The notes beneath the pieces are model-generated. The model was given only the letters and a program-made list of their open reading frames with translations. It made no database searches and was not told where the DNA came from. From positions 1 to 64,000 of the forward strand of contig JAUQPH010000005.1 in the NCBI GenBank assembly GCA_030550455.1: a stretch of DNA of 64,000 bases. The letters run 5' to 3'. Below, piece by piece: positions 8,971 to 17,828 of the stretch. Position 1 is the first letter of the stretch; each line of letters begins with the position of its first letter. The stretch comes from Thermoproteota archaeon (lineage in GTDB: Archaea; Thermoproteota; Thermoprotei_A; Sulfolobales; NBVN01). Position numbers and translations under genes: made by a program.

Positions 8971-10350
8971 TCAAACACTCCCTCCCCACTTCGCAAGTAG
9001 AGACCTATTTAAGACCGAGAAGAGCTTAGAGAGAGTTGAAACCCTCGTTACTACAGGCTTTAACTCAGAGAGACAGTGAGATATCCAGCTCGCACCACCA
9101 CCAGCCACTAAGTAAACTGTCGGCAACCTCTCCTCAACCTGCTTGAAGTTCTCACATATTTCCCTAGGGGACTCAGCTGAAGTAGGTACATAAACAACTA
9201 CAGCAGCATCAAAGTACTGCTCAACACCGTCAACCAGTAAGGTTTTCACTACATCAGAAGACCTAGAGTCTCCACCAAAGTCTACGGGGTTCCCCCCACT
9301 AAACTCCCTACCTACTGCGACCTCAACCCTCTCCCGCAAGTCACTACCAACCTGAGGTAGAACTACACCAACACTCTCTAAGTGCGAAGCCACTAAAATC
9401 CCGTACCCCCCGGAGTTCGTAACCACTAAAACCCTAGAGAGAGCCTTCCCAACTCTCAACCTCCTCAAAACCTCAACTAAAGATACAGCATCCTCGACTT
9501 CATCAACTAGTACAGCACCCGACTGACGAACAGCAGCCTTGAAGACCTCGTAGGGAGCTGCCATACCTCCAGTGTGAGAAGCAACAGCTCTAGAGCTAGC
9601 CTCACCCCACCCACCTTTAACGATAGCAACAGGCTTAACGTATGAAAGCTTCCGCAGAGACTGCAGGAACCACCTCCCATCTCTAACCCACTCAACATAA
9701 GCGACAACGGCATCAGTATAGGGGTCTTCAGCAAGCTCCTCCAGTACTTCCTCAACACTTACGTCAACACTATTACCAACACTAACGAAGTAGCTAACAC
9801 CGGAGTTAAGCTTCTGAAGCTCGTACATCGCAACACCCCCAACAGCACCACTATGAGATACTACCGCAACTCTCCCAGGAGATGGCATAACCTCTATACT
9901 AGCGTGAAGCTTGCTAGGGCTAGAAGTTACACCTGCTGAGTTAGGTCCTACTACCCTCATTCCGCAGTCAATAGCACTAGACCTCACAAGCTCCTCTAAG
10001 TCACTCCGCCCCCTCTCTCTAAACCCGGCGGAGACGATTACGGAGACTTCAGCGTCCCTCTTACACAAGTCCCTAACTACTCCAGGAACCTGAGGTGCCG
10101 GCACGGCTACAACACCTAAGTCTACTTTGTCCGGGATCTCTCGAGGAGTCTTATAGCACTTGAACCCCAAGACCTCGTCGTACTTAGGGTTGACCGGGTA
10201 GACCCTCCCCTCAAAGCCGAACTTAACGACGTTTCGCAAGAGCTCGAAGCCTACTTTTCCCTCGATCGGTGAGGCCCCAACTATGGCTACAGACTCGATA
10301 CTGCGTAACCTAGAGATAACACCACCAGCCCCTATGGCTACTCCCAGCAC
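8971..10350 (-). CDS. ADP-forming acyl-CoA synthetase (acetate-CoA ligase), alpha subunit
   Basis: The alpha subunit of the archaeal enzyme that turns acyl-CoA, ADP and Pi into acid, CoA and ATP. The N-terminal CoA-binding Rossmann domain begins SVAIVGASPIEGKVG. Succinyl-CoA-synthetase-like domains follow, with VSHSGAVGG and the SHTGGMA motif that carries the phosphorylated His in the family. No ATP-grasp beta subunit is adjacent, so the partner must be elsewhere. The track begins at 10383, but the family normally starts close to the Rossmann strand. GTG at 10350 is a better start, and a TATA-like CATATATCTATAG lies just upstream. It is divergent from the S25e gene. Confidence 0.85.
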   Translation of the reverse strand: MLGVAIGAGGVISRLRSIESVAIVGASPIEGKVGFELLRNVVKFGFEGRVYPVNPKYDEVLGFKCYKTPREIPDKVDLGVVAVPAPQVPGVVRDLCKRDAEVSVIVSAGFRERGRSDLEELVRSSAIDCGMRVVGPNSAGVTSSPSKLHASIEVMPSPGRVAVVSHSGAVGGVAMYELQKLNSGVSYFVSVGNSVDVSVEEVLEELAEDPYTDAVVAYVEWVRDGRWFLQSLRKLSYVKPVAIVKGGWGEASSRAVASHTGGMAAPYEVFKAAVRQSGAVLVDEVEDAVSLVEVLRRLRVGKALSRVLVVTNSGGYGILVASHLESVGVVLPQVGSDLRERVEVAVGREFSGGNPVDFGGDSRSSDVVKTLLVDGVEQYFDAAVVVYVPTSAESPREICENFKQVEERLPTVYLVAGGGASWISHCLSELKPVVTRVSTLSKLFSVLNRSLLAKWGGSV

Positions 10351-10389
10351 GATAGTGTAGCTATAGATATATGCGTAAAGCAATAAGTC

Positions 10390-10401
10390 AAAAGCTTATT
10401 A
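10390..10401 (+). promoter_or_regulatory. TATA box of the S25e gene
   Basis: AAAAGCTTATTA is centred about 25 bp before the TTG at 10421. That spacing fits a leaderless or nearly leaderless transcript. Confidence 0.6.
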
Positions 10402-10420
10402 GAGCAGCAGAAAGCATACC

Positions 10421-10759
10421 TTGGTGGTACCTACGGGAGGAGGTAAAGCTAAGAAGCCTCTTAGCGTAATGGATAAGGAAGCCAGAAAGAAAGCCAAGGA
10501 GGTACCGAAGAAGCCAGCTAAAGAAGAGAAATCAGCTAAGAAGACTCAAGTAGAACTTGGAATAAGCGACCAGCTAATAAAGAGAGCGAGTAAGGTAATC
10601 TCTGAGTCAAAAGTAGTTACACCTTCCACACTAGCCTCAGCTCTAGGAGTTAAAGTAAGCCTAGCTAGAGCCTTAATGAGAGAAGTAGTGAAATCAGGTG
10701 AAGCTATCTTAGTAAGTAAGCACAGAGGGTTCTTAATAGTTAAATCTCCCAGTAGCTAA
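10421..10759 (+). CDS. rps25e: Ribosomal protein S25e
   Basis: A 112-aa small-subunit protein. A lysine-rich N-terminal tail (about residues 8-45) is followed by a winged-helix domain with VVTPSTLASALGVKVSLARALMREV and a basic SKHRGFLIV ending, as in archaeal and eukaryotic S25e. The start is TTG (10421) or the adjacent GTG (10424). Its last bases overlap the end of the convergent Trm1 gene by 4 bp. Confidence 0.9.
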   Translation: MVVPTGGGKAKKPLSVMDKEARKKAKEVPKKPAKEEKSAKKTQVELGISDQLIKRASKVISESKVVTPSTLASALGVKVSLARALMREVVKSGEAILVSKHRGFLIVKSPSS

Positions 10760-11991
10760 CTAAGAGAAGACTTCTTTAAGCAGTCAACGAAGGCGCTGTA
10801 GGGTCCGTTAGTACCTACAGCTGTTGGAGCACCGTAGTACCTCGTAGCACTATACCCCAGAGACTTCAAGCACTCAACTACTTCCTCAACTCTAGGAGCG
10901 TTAACCTTGAGCCTACGCGCCATCTGGACTACGTCGTAAGGAACTAGAGCCCCACTTTCTGCTTCAAATAGTTGGTACTCGAGTAGCTTAGAGAGCTTAC
11001 TAGCAGAGCTCATATAGGAGAAGCTAGGTAGTGCTTCTCTAGCTCTAAGAACGTGCTCTCTAGAGACCAGCCTATCTATCCACATAGGACCCACGTAGTC
11101 CAACCTACTACCGCACACCCTACAGGTAACTTCGTCGAACCAGTGAGCATACTCTCTAAACCCACAAACACTACAGTACTTCAAGTAACCTACACTCTTA
11201 GATAGCATAGCGTCAGCTGCTGTCGCACCCCTCCCCACTCTGTAGAAGACCCTGATGAAGTAGCTACCTATAGCGTAAGCAACAGGCTCTATAAACCTAT
11301 CAAGCTCACTAGCGACTCTCGCAGCGTATCCAACGAGAACTCGTAGAGCAACGAGCTTCGGGACATCGGTCAAGATGAGGTGGCACCAGTACCTCCTACT
11401 CCCAGCCCACGGTCTCGCACCAGAGAGAGAAGCTAGGTCTGTCGCAGTAACACCTAGGAACCCCCCACTCCTCACAGCCCAAGAAGCTGCCCTAAGGAAC
11501 GGTGTTGGAGAGCCGTACGGGTCGACGTCGATTACGTCGAGCTTCACGCCCGACTTCTTAAGTCTATACATAACCACGTTAGCGTCATCATTTAAAGCTT
11601 CAACAACTCCCTGAAGCTTGTTTAGAGATACGTTCTTAGCGATTAAGTCGTAAGCCCTCTCATCGATGTCGTTAGCGAAACACTTAACTACACCAGTAGC
11701 TTCTACACAGTAGCGTAACGCCCTAACACCACAACCGGAAAGTGCATCAAGTACTGTAGCATTCCGCAGCTCTAGAGTAGATACAACTAAGACACTAAAG
11801 TCTCTACTAAAAACAGCTGCTGGATTATAAAAAACCGGAGACCAAGCAGGCTCATAGACACCGTCAGGTCTTAAAAACCTACTTAAATCGTAAACCAGCA
11901 AGCGAACCTTACCCTCATTAAGCTCCACTAGCTCCCCAGGGCTAGACACTCCCACCGACCAATACTGAATCATTAATAGGAAGATATTCAC
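10756..11991 (-). CDS. trm1: tRNA (guanine26-N2)-dimethyltransferase Trm1
   Basis: A 411-aa enzyme that methylates G26 of tRNA using S-adenosylmethionine. The N-terminal Rossmann methyltransferase has LDALSGCGVRALRY (SAM-binding loop) and DVDPYGSPTPF, the Trm1 active-site motif. The C-terminal part contains a zinc site CSVCGF...CRVCGS (about residues 275-300) and a terminal helical domain. Length fits archaeal Trm1. The start at 11991 may be early; GTG or TTG codons closer to SSPGELVELNEG are possible. It is convergent with S25e. Confidence 0.94.
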   Translation of the reverse strand: MNIFLLMIQYWSVGVSSPGELVELNEGKVRLLVYDLSRFLRPDGVYEPAWSPVFYNPAAVFSRDFSVLVVSTLELRNATVLDALSGCGVRALRYCVEATGVVKCFANDIDERAYDLIAKNVSLNKLQGVVEALNDDANVVMYRLKKSGVKLDVIDVDPYGSPTPFLRAASWAVRSGGFLGVTATDLASLSGARPWAGSRRYWCHLILTDVPKLVALRVLVGYAARVASELDRFIEPVAYAIGSYFIRVFYRVGRGATAADAMLSKSVGYLKYCSVCGFREYAHWFDEVTCRVCGSRLDYVGPMWIDRLVSREHVLRAREALPSFSYMSSASKLSKLLEYQLFEAESGALVPYDVVQMARRLKVNAPRVEEVVECLKSLGYSATRYYGAPTAVGTNGPYSAFVDCLKKSSLS

Positions 11992-12187
11992 TACACCCCA
12001 ATAAAAACCACAGTAGAGACCTACAAAAACCTAGCACACTAAAACAGTTGTGTACCCTGCGGTTACTTAGAAGACGGTCGCTAGAGCCTAAAAGCTTAGA
12101 GTAGTTCGTGAAGCTTAAGTTAAAAACACCAAGGTCTGTTTTAGCTATTTAGAAAACAGTATAGTTTAGAGGAAAAGCGAAGTCTTG
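11992..12187. other. Intergenic, promoter region of trm1
   Basis: About 195 bp between two minus-strand genes. It contains AT-rich words such as AAGCTTAAGTTAAAAAC but no RNA gene or repeat that I recognise. Confidence 0.4.
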
Positions 12188-13879
12188 TTAGTCTAACTCG
12201 GGCTTACTTAGTCCTTTCTCTTCTTCCTCTTCCTTACCCTTCTTCTCTTTTTCTTCCTTCTTTAGTGGTGAAGCAGCTATTAGGTCGTCAACTTTCAGTA
12301 TAGCTGTAGCTGCCTCTGTTGCTGCTTTAATCACTTGCTTCTTAACGGAGAGTGGGTCCACTACCCTCAGCTTCCTCATGTCTTCAGTTATCTTACCCTC
12401 GATAACGTTGATTCCTGCGTACTTATTGCCTGAAGCATGCGCCTTTCTGAGCTCCATTAAGGTCTCCAGTGGGTCCATACCGGCAGACTTCGCTAGAATT
12501 ACAGCTATCTCCTCTACTGCGTCAGCAAAAGCTAGAACGGCCAGCTGCTCTTTACCACTAACGGTTTCAGCCCACTTCCTCAGTCTCATAGCTACCTCTA
12601 TCTCTGGAGCACCACCACCTGGTAGAACCTTAGGCTCCCTAAGAACGTTTCGCAGAGCGTTTATAGCGTCGTTCAGAGACCTCTCTGCGTCATCCAATAA
12701 CATGTCGTTAGCTCCACGCACTAGTATAGTAACTGCCTTCGGGTTTCTACAGCCCTCGACGAACACCATCTTGTCGTTTCCAACTCTTCTCTCTTCTACT
12801 AGTTCAGCGTACCCTAGGTCGTTCTCACTAAGGTCACGAACACTCGTCACGATCCTTCCTCCTGTTGCTCTCTCTAGTTTCTCCATGTCAGACCTCTTCA
12901 CTCTTCTAACAGCTAGAATACCCTTCTTAGCTAAGAAGTGCTGAGCAACATCGTCAATACCCTTCTGACAGATAACAACATTAGCACCAACAGCAACTAT
13001 CTTATCGACCATCTCCTTCAGTAGCCTCGTTTCTTCGTCTAAGAACTTCTTTATCTGGTCTGGAGACGTGATGTTTATCTTAGCGGTAATGTCTGGTTTC
13101 TCGATCTCTAGTGGTGCGTCTAGAAGAGCTATCTTAGCCTTCTCTACCCTCCTAGGCATTCCTGGGTGGACTACCTCCTTATCTAAGACTATCCCCTTAA
13201 TGAGGCGAGTCTCCGATAAGGAAGAACCCTTCTTCTTCTCTATCTTTATGTTGTCTGACCTCACGAGGTAGCCTCCTTCAGGCCTCTTCTCGGCGACTGT
13301 GGTTACGGCATCAATTACTACATTAATGAAGTGCTCTACTACGTCTGGAGAAGCTATGTACTTACTAGCGAGAGCAGCGTAAGCTAGCTCTTTAAGTATC
13401 GGTCTAGTCTTCTCTATTCCCTCCGGAGTCTCGAGGTCTACGCTTACACTATCAGCAACCTCCTCGAGTATCTCAGACGCTTTCTCAGCAGCCTTCTTAA
13501 ACCCCTCGATGATGATCGTGGGGTGGATATTCTGGTCGAGCAGGGCCTCAGCCTTAGATAGCAGAGCACCAGCTAAAACTACAGCAGATGTTGTACCATC
13601 ACCTACTTCAGCATCTACAGCCTTCGCTGTCTCCACAAGAAGCTTAGCAGCCGGATGCTGGACCTCCATCTCCTTAACTATAGTAGCACCATCGTTTGTT
13701 ACAGTTATATCACCGAAGCTATCAACAAGCATCTTATCCAATCCCTTGGGACCTAGCGAGCTCATCAAAACCTCAGCTAGAGCCTTAGCTGCCATAATGT
13801 TGTTCCTTAGTGCTTCACGACCGTACGTCCTACTCGCACCCTCCTTCAGGATTAAGACGGGAATACCGTAGGTCGACAT
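12188..13879 (-). CDS. Thermosome subunit (group II chaperonin)
   Basis: A 563-aa chaperonin subunit, one of the building blocks of the double-ring archaeal thermosome that refolds proteins with ATP. The equatorial domain has [20 protein letters not shown] and [12 protein letters not shown] near the N-terminus; the second equatorial half near residue 405 has the [11 protein letters not shown] signature. The C-terminus is a highly charged Lys/Glu tail, typical of crenarchaeal subunits. ATG at 13879 is preceded by GGGGTG and a TATA box at 13915-13927. No partner subunit is in the window, so alpha or beta type is not assigned. Confidence 0.98.
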   Translation of the reverse strand: MSTYGIPVLILKEGASRTYGREALRNNIMAAKALAEVLMSSLGPKGLDKMLVDSFGDITVTNDGATIVKEMEVQHPAAKLLVETAKAVDAEVGDGTTSAVVLAGALLSKAEALLDQNIHPTIIIEGFKKAAEKASEILEEVADSVSVDLETPEGIEKTRPILKELAYAALASKYIASPDVVEHFINVVIDAVTTVAEKRPEGGYLVRSDNIKIEKKKGSSLSETRLIKGIVLDKEVVHPGMPRRVEKAKIALLDAPLEIEKPDITAKINITSPDQIKKFLDEETRLLKEMVDKIVAVGANVVICQKGIDDVAQHFLAKKGILAVRRVKRSDMEKLERATGGRIVTSVRDLSENDLGYAELVEERRVGNDKMVFVEGCRNPKAVTILVRGANDMLLDDAERSLNDAINALRNVLREPKVLPGGGAPEIEVAMRLRKWAETVSGKEQLAVLAFADAVEEIAVILAKSAGMDPLETLMELRKAHASGNKYAGINVIEGKITEDMRKLRVVDPLSVKKQVIKAATEAATAILKVDDLIAASPLKKEEKEKKGKEEEEEKGLSKPELD

Positions 13880-13914
13880 ATGTCACACCCCATTAGAATT
13901 ACATTAAAGACTTC

Positions 13915-13927
13915 TATTTAAGCTTTT
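13915..13927 (-). promoter_or_regulatory. TATA box of the thermosome gene
   Basis: The minus strand reads AAAAGCTTAAATA about 40 bp before the ATG, with a GGGGTG ribosome binding site in between. This is a clear archaeal core promoter. Confidence 0.7.
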
Positions 13928-13965
13928 ATCAAACCTTTCAGATATCCGCAACACACACCAGCACT

Positions 13966-14214
13966 AACAGCTTTAAGTAGTTGCTTCAGGCTTCACAACC
14001 GCTTACATCGGTCAATACTCGTGAAGAACTTGACAATGCGGAAATAGCCCAATGGAGAACAAAAGCTCCCCAGGGCTCTCCCCGAGCTACCCAAGGCGTG
14101 GAGTACTTAGTTCACCCCAAACGCCCTCGAGTTCGACGAAGTCGCAAGCGGGATGCGGGAAAACATGGGTGGGTAGCAGCATCACCTACTATAAACCCGT
14201 ATAGGAGCTGAACC
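13966..14214 (+). mobile_element. Dispersed structured repeat, family A copy 4 (tnpB-end-like)
   Basis: Inverted relative to copies 1-3. It carries TAGCCC...GGGCTCTCCCCGAG (the pairing block seen in other copies), a short tail frame TPNALEFDEVASGMREN...-stop aligned with the NAPK...SGMRG tail of copies 2 and 3, and ends ATAAACCC...AGGAGCTGAACC. A TATA-like GCTTTAAGTA lies at its start (13971-13980). The ORF-track entry here (13981-14211) is in another frame and probably not a gene. Confidence 0.5.
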
Positions 14215-14239
14215 CCTATAGGTGACTAGAGAGTTGTCA

Positions 14240-15235
14240 CTATACTACAGTTACTTCTCGAATACCTAGCTTTTTAGTTAAGTAAGCTGCGAATTCTTCA
14301 GCACCATTACTTCGAGCTTTCACTACGTAGACTCTACTAGGTCTTACCTGGGTTACGTAGTAAATTAAGCCCCTAAAGTCAGAGTGGTCACTAAAGGCTA
14401 CATGCCAAGTACGTGTAGTTAGCTTTCTAACAGGCTTTTCGAATTCCCAACCACTCAATACAACGGAGTTCGTACCTCGCGGTACTCTACGCTGCGCTCT
14501 AGTTGTGTGGTCTAAGTACACATACCACCCGTCCCGCATTACTTCTTCGGCTTCTCGACTACCCGCAAGTAGGTAGTCACCTACTCTACTCCCCAAGCTC
14601 TCCACCTTCTTAGTCATCATGTACACCTTAGGGGGCAGTACGAACGGTGCGTCAATACCACCACTCCTAAGTAACTCCATAACCTCGTTGATCTTCCCGT
14701 AGTACCCGTAGATGTAGACACTACCCTCCGAAAGCAACTGCCTAACTAAGTCTACTAGTAGTACCTCAATTACGTCATCAAACTCTCTCACGTAAGAAGG
14801 CCTACCGTATACGGCATCTACGACTAGAGTATCGGCCTCAACTATCGGAGTGCCGACCCCAGGCTTCTTGAAGTCACTACTATACAAGACCCTACACCCT
14901 CTCTCAGACTCTACAAGAACTTGAGCTGTTCCAGGTATGTGGTGGCTCTTGACGAGCTCTACGTATATATCACCTACCTTAACTCTAGACCCGTAGCTTA
15001 ACGACATCGAGCTCCCGATTGAGTACCCTAAGACCGGGAGCCAGCTGAGTGTGATATGCGTCCCGAATATCCTATACGAGCTCCTAACACTTGAAGCCAG
15101 ATTCACCGTATGGTCGCTGTGTACATGAGTTACTACTCTAACTCTAGTTGGAACATCTCCATGTCCGTCTATGACAACACTATTTGAAACGATTATCCCC
15201 CCATCTTTCTCGATTCTAACACTACACTCACTCAA
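14240..15235 (-). CDS. Metallo-beta-lactamase-fold nuclease-like protein
   Basis: A protein of about 331 aa with the metallo-beta-lactamase metal motif THVHSDH, a second-shell His in SHHIPGTAQ, and the metal-ligand Asp in YSSDFKKPG. Near the C-terminus it has AFSDHSDF, like the mRNA 3'-end-processing and SNM1-type (beta-CASP) exonucleases. It probably acts as a nuclease on RNA or DNA; the substrate is unknown. The track starts at 15280, but the TTG at 15235 follows a GGGGGGAG stretch and starts next to the first conserved strand, so I prefer it. It lies 180 bp from rdgB on the same strand. Confidence 0.75.
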   Translation of the reverse strand: MSECSVRIEKDGGIIVSNSVVIDGHGDVPTRVRVVTHVHSDHTVNLASSVRSSYRIFGTHITLSWLPVLGYSIGSSMSLSYGSRVKVGDIYVELVKSHHIPGTAQVLVESERGCRVLYSSDFKKPGVGTPIVEADTLVVDAVYGRPSYVREFDDVIEVLLVDLVRQLLSEGSVYIYGYYGKINEVMELLRSGGIDAPFVLPPKVYMMTKKVESLGSRVGDYLLAGSREAEEVMRDGWYVYLDHTTRAQRRVPRGTNSVVLSGWEFEKPVRKLTTRTWHVAFSDHSDFRGLIYYVTQVRPSRVYVVKARSNGAEEFAAYLTKKLGIREVTVV

Positions 15236-15414
15236 TACGCACCAACTCCCCCCTACACACTCTACTAGTAAAGCAAACACTAGATTTTTAAAACACTAAG
15301 AGACATAGTGTAAACCTCTATCCTACTACTCTACCGCAGTAAGTCGACCTAGAGGAGTTCAATACTGCTTCATCAACGCATTACTAGCAGTCTGCGAACT
15401 AATGATTCCCTAGC

Positions 15415-16002
15415 TTACTTCCAGTCATGACAAAGTAGCTTCCCACAGTTCTTTATGAGCCACTTAGCCAAACCTCTAAAAGCCTTCGCCCTATGGGAGA
15501 CCTTGTTCTTTTCCTCAATACTCATCTCGGCAAAAGTCTTAGTGTAGCCACTCGGTATAAAAATGGGGTCAAACCCGAAGCCCCCGGTACCTCTAGGTTC
15601 TTCCGATATAGTGCCGTATACTACTCCTTGAAAGAGCTTCACACCTCTAACTCTCGGGGCGGCGAGAGCTATTACTGACTTAAAGACGGCGTCCCTGTCT
15701 CTCACTCCCTCCATTAACTTCAGAATACCGTGTATTCCTATAGTCTTGTATACGTAGCTACTCAGCGCACCTGGAAACATCTTTAGCTTCTTAATGTAGA
15801 GCCCGGAGTCTTCGACTATGACGGGCTTCCTCACTGTAAGGTAAGCTACTGTAGCAGAGTATAGAGCTACTTCTTGAATGCTTTCAGACTGTACTTCAAC
15901 CTTTGGTATGTCTAGTGGGACTAGGTCTATTCCATGTTCTCTAGATAGATAGCTAAGCTCTCTTATCTTTCCTTGGTTTCTCGAGACTATGTAGAGCCTC
16001 AT
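15415..16002 (-). CDS. rdgB: XTP/dITP pyrophosphatase (HAM1/RdgB family)
   Basis: A 195-aa house-cleaning enzyme that hydrolyses non-canonical purine triphosphates to monophosphates. It starts MRLYIVSRNQGKIREL, the family's SxNxxK motif. Active-site motifs are VEDSGLYI (about residue 65), GTGGFGFDPIF (about 140) and the C-terminal SHRAKAF. Length is normal. The start is the ATG at 16002. Confidence 0.95.
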   Translation of the reverse strand: MRLYIVSRNQGKIRELSYLSREHGIDLVPLDIPKVEVQSESIQEVALYSATVAYLTVRKPVIVEDSGLYIKKLKMFPGALSSYVYKTIGIHGILKLMEGVRDRDAVFKSVIALAAPRVRGVKLFQGVVYGTISEEPRGTGGFGFDPIFIPSGYTKTFAEMSIEEKNKVSHRAKAFRGLAKWLIKNCGKLLCHDWK

Positions 16003-16184
16003 TTCAAGCTACACCGATATCAACTATATGATCCAGACTCTGCGGTAATATACGGAACCGATTAGCTCTCACTCACACACGAGTAGTGAAAGCGAAGAGC
16101 GTAGTTGATATAGAAAGAGCATTACAGTTTAAACTTACTGCAATGCTTTTAAGTAACGTAAGCAACCAAATTTAAGGGGTAGAC

Positions 16185-16487
16185 TTGGGGAAGAGAAGGG
16201 AGGTCAGCGAGCCTGATGACAGTAAGAAGGAATCGAGACTTAGTCTAGATTTCAAGGTAGTTTATGAAGACCAAGAAGTACTCGTGATAAGAGCACCCAC
16301 AGAAGACGAGCTAGTAAACATAATACTGAGACTACTCAACGAGAAGCCAATGAACATTAAAGAGATACACCAATACCTACCTGGAATCGCTAGTGAAGAT
16401 AAAATAAGGAAAACACTAACTAAGCTAGTGAATGAGGGCAAGGTCTACGTTCTCGAAGACGGCCGCTTCATAGTGGTCGGAAGATAA
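16185..16487 (+). CDS. Small winged-helix-like protein, unknown
   Basis: A 100-aa protein. The N-terminal 20 residues are charged. After a short beta part (VVYEDQEVLVIRAP), the C-terminal two-thirds look like a winged helix (EIHQYLP, KIRKTLTKLVNEGKVYVLEDGRF). The start is TTG at 16185, with AAGGGG upstream. It is followed 8 bp later by the next gene, so the two are probably cotranscribed. It might bind nucleic acid; I cannot name a family. Confidence 0.7.
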   Translation: MGKRREVSEPDDSKKESRLSLDFKVVYEDQEVLVIRAPTEDELVNIILRLLNEKPMNIKEIHQYLPGIASEDKIRKTLTKLVNEGKVYVLEDGRFIVVGR

Positions 16488-16495
16488 GCTACGAG

Positions 16496-16810
16496 GTGCA
16501 AGCGTTGGCTGACCAGCAGTCTTTATCGCAGAGTACTGCGTCGAAACAGCTTACAGAAAGAGCTAGGTGGGTCGAGAAGATAATAAAGTCGGCAAAACAA
16601 ACCTACAAGCTGTGCCCCTACTTCGATAAGAAAACGAGTTCCTGCTTTATTAAGATGATGAAGTCTCAGAAGAAGGCTAAGTGCGATAGAGAAGGTAAGT
16701 TCGATACGTGCCCAGTGTTCATAGACTTCATAGGAGAGCAGTACGATAAGCTAGTTGTAACTCAAAAAGTACTACCTCAAGACTTCCGCGACCTACAGCT
16801 AATCATATAG
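16496..16810 (+). CDS. Small Cys-containing protein, unknown
   Basis: A 104-aa protein from a GTG at 16496. It has four Cys in the order C-x8-C-x13-C-x8-C (CPYFDKKTSSC ... CDREGKFDTC), which could bind a metal. The rest is helical. It is adjacent to the small winged-helix gene, so the two may work together. I do not recognise it. Confidence 0.65.
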   Translation: MQALADQQSLSQSTASKQLTERARWVEKIIKSAKQTYKLCPYFDKKTSSCFIKMMKSQKKAKCDREGKFDTCPVFIDFIGEQYDKLVVTQKVLPQDFRDLQLII

Positions 16811-16938
16811 TACACGAAGAACCTTGAGATACTGGTTATGGTCTGTCTAACTCCTCGTTGAAGTACGCATTAGCTACTTATAACTCTAGAGGAGCAAGTA
16901 AGGTGATAGAACGTGATGAGAAGAGGGTCTGGTGATCT

Positions 16939-17436
16939 ATGAACGCTGCTGGAAATGCTGAACTCTCTGAGCAATTACGGAGTAAAAATGCTTACTCATC
17001 AGTCATTCTCGTTCTGGGTGCGTGGCTAGCTCTATGCGGAGTTCTTCTTATAACTAGAGTTCTAAACAGGTTTGGAACCGTGAGTAATAGAGAGCTGTAC
17101 GATGCCGCAGCTCTCAGCTCGCTAACCGTATTCATTACTGTATTGATAGTAACTAGCTTTCTTAAGGTAAGAACGAAGGAGGCCGTCATGCTCTCTTCAG
17201 CACTACTCGTAGTTACGTACTACGCTAGACTTCTCTACTTACTTCAGTCGGAGAGAGGTAGTGCGCTGATACTACCTTTGTTCAACATAGTAGAGTTCGA
17301 GAGAGTGACATCAGGAACCGTGACTTTAGACCTAGGGCAAATAGGTCTCTACACTCTACTCTACTTTCTAGCTAAAGACCCATCAGTAAGAACCTATCTA
17401 AGAAGAGCCTTTACCCCAAGTAGCTCTCGCTCATAG
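16939..17436 (+). CDS. Predicted four-helix membrane protein, unknown
   Basis: A 165-aa protein with about four hydrophobic segments: SSVILVLGAWLALCGVLLI, ALSSLTVFITVLIVTSFL, AVMLSSALLVVTYYARLLYL and LGQIGLYTLLYFLA. There are no catalytic residues I can identify and no family I recognise. It follows the two small plus-strand genes after 130 bp. Confidence 0.65.
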   Translation: MNAAGNAELSEQLRSKNAYSSVILVLGAWLALCGVLLITRVLNRFGTVSNRELYDAAALSSLTVFITVLIVTSFLKVRTKEAVMLSSALLVVTYYARLLYLLQSERGSALILPLFNIVEFERVTSGTVTLDLGQIGLYTLLYFLAKDPSVRTYLRRAFTPSSSRS

Positions 17437-17484
17437 TATCAACTAGAGAAAGCTGAAGCCTCACGCAATTGTTTCAGTTTTCAT

Positions 17485-17760
17485 GTAAGTTATTCTACCG
17501 TGGATTGAGCTCGCCCACAATGCGGGTACGTAGCAAAAACCCGAGTGGGTGGGGCATCCAAAGCCAGGATGTGGGGGTTTCCCCACGGTCATGAACCCGA
17601 GCTGAATGAGGGAGAGCTGTGTGTTGGGGTCACCCCGAGCGAGGGAGACCGACGATGTGGGTACTGACGAGGATGTCCCGAGGTCCGTGAAGCGAGGGGT
17701 TGACATCAAGTCACGTCAACCAACACGAAACCCAAACCCTACTAAATAGTAGAATACCGA
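17485..17760 (+). pseudogene. IS200/IS605-type tnpB 3' remnant (third type)
   Basis: The plus strand encodes, with stops, HVSYSTVD-stop-ARPQCGYVAKTRVGG, which matches the first half of the TnpB C-terminal zinc ribbon (CxxCGYVA). A GC-rich tail GHEPELNEGELCVGV follows and then, after a frameshift, DVGTDEDVPRSVKRGVDIK. The rest of the gene is gone. TnpB is the RNA-guided nuclease of these transposons. The ORF-track entry on the opposite strand (17461-17709) is a shadow. Confidence 0.5.
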
Positions 17761-17828
17761 GGATTAATGTAGTTTAAGGTATTCTCGTAACTCCTACTTA
17801 CGAATATATAGCGAGAGTGTAGCGTGGT

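Noticed and set aside
12031-12047. ACCTACAAAAACCTAG shared with about 61335 (minus strand)
   Set aside because: Only this short AT-rich word is shared; the flanks do not align, so chance is likely.
12378-12944. 188-aa ORF opposite the thermosome gene
   Set aside because: It is an antisense shadow in a strongly coding gene, with no independent features.
16912-16975. C/D sRNA-like boxes near the start of the 16939 gene
   Set aside because: C box and D box exist but the inner boxes and 12-nt spacing do not fit.
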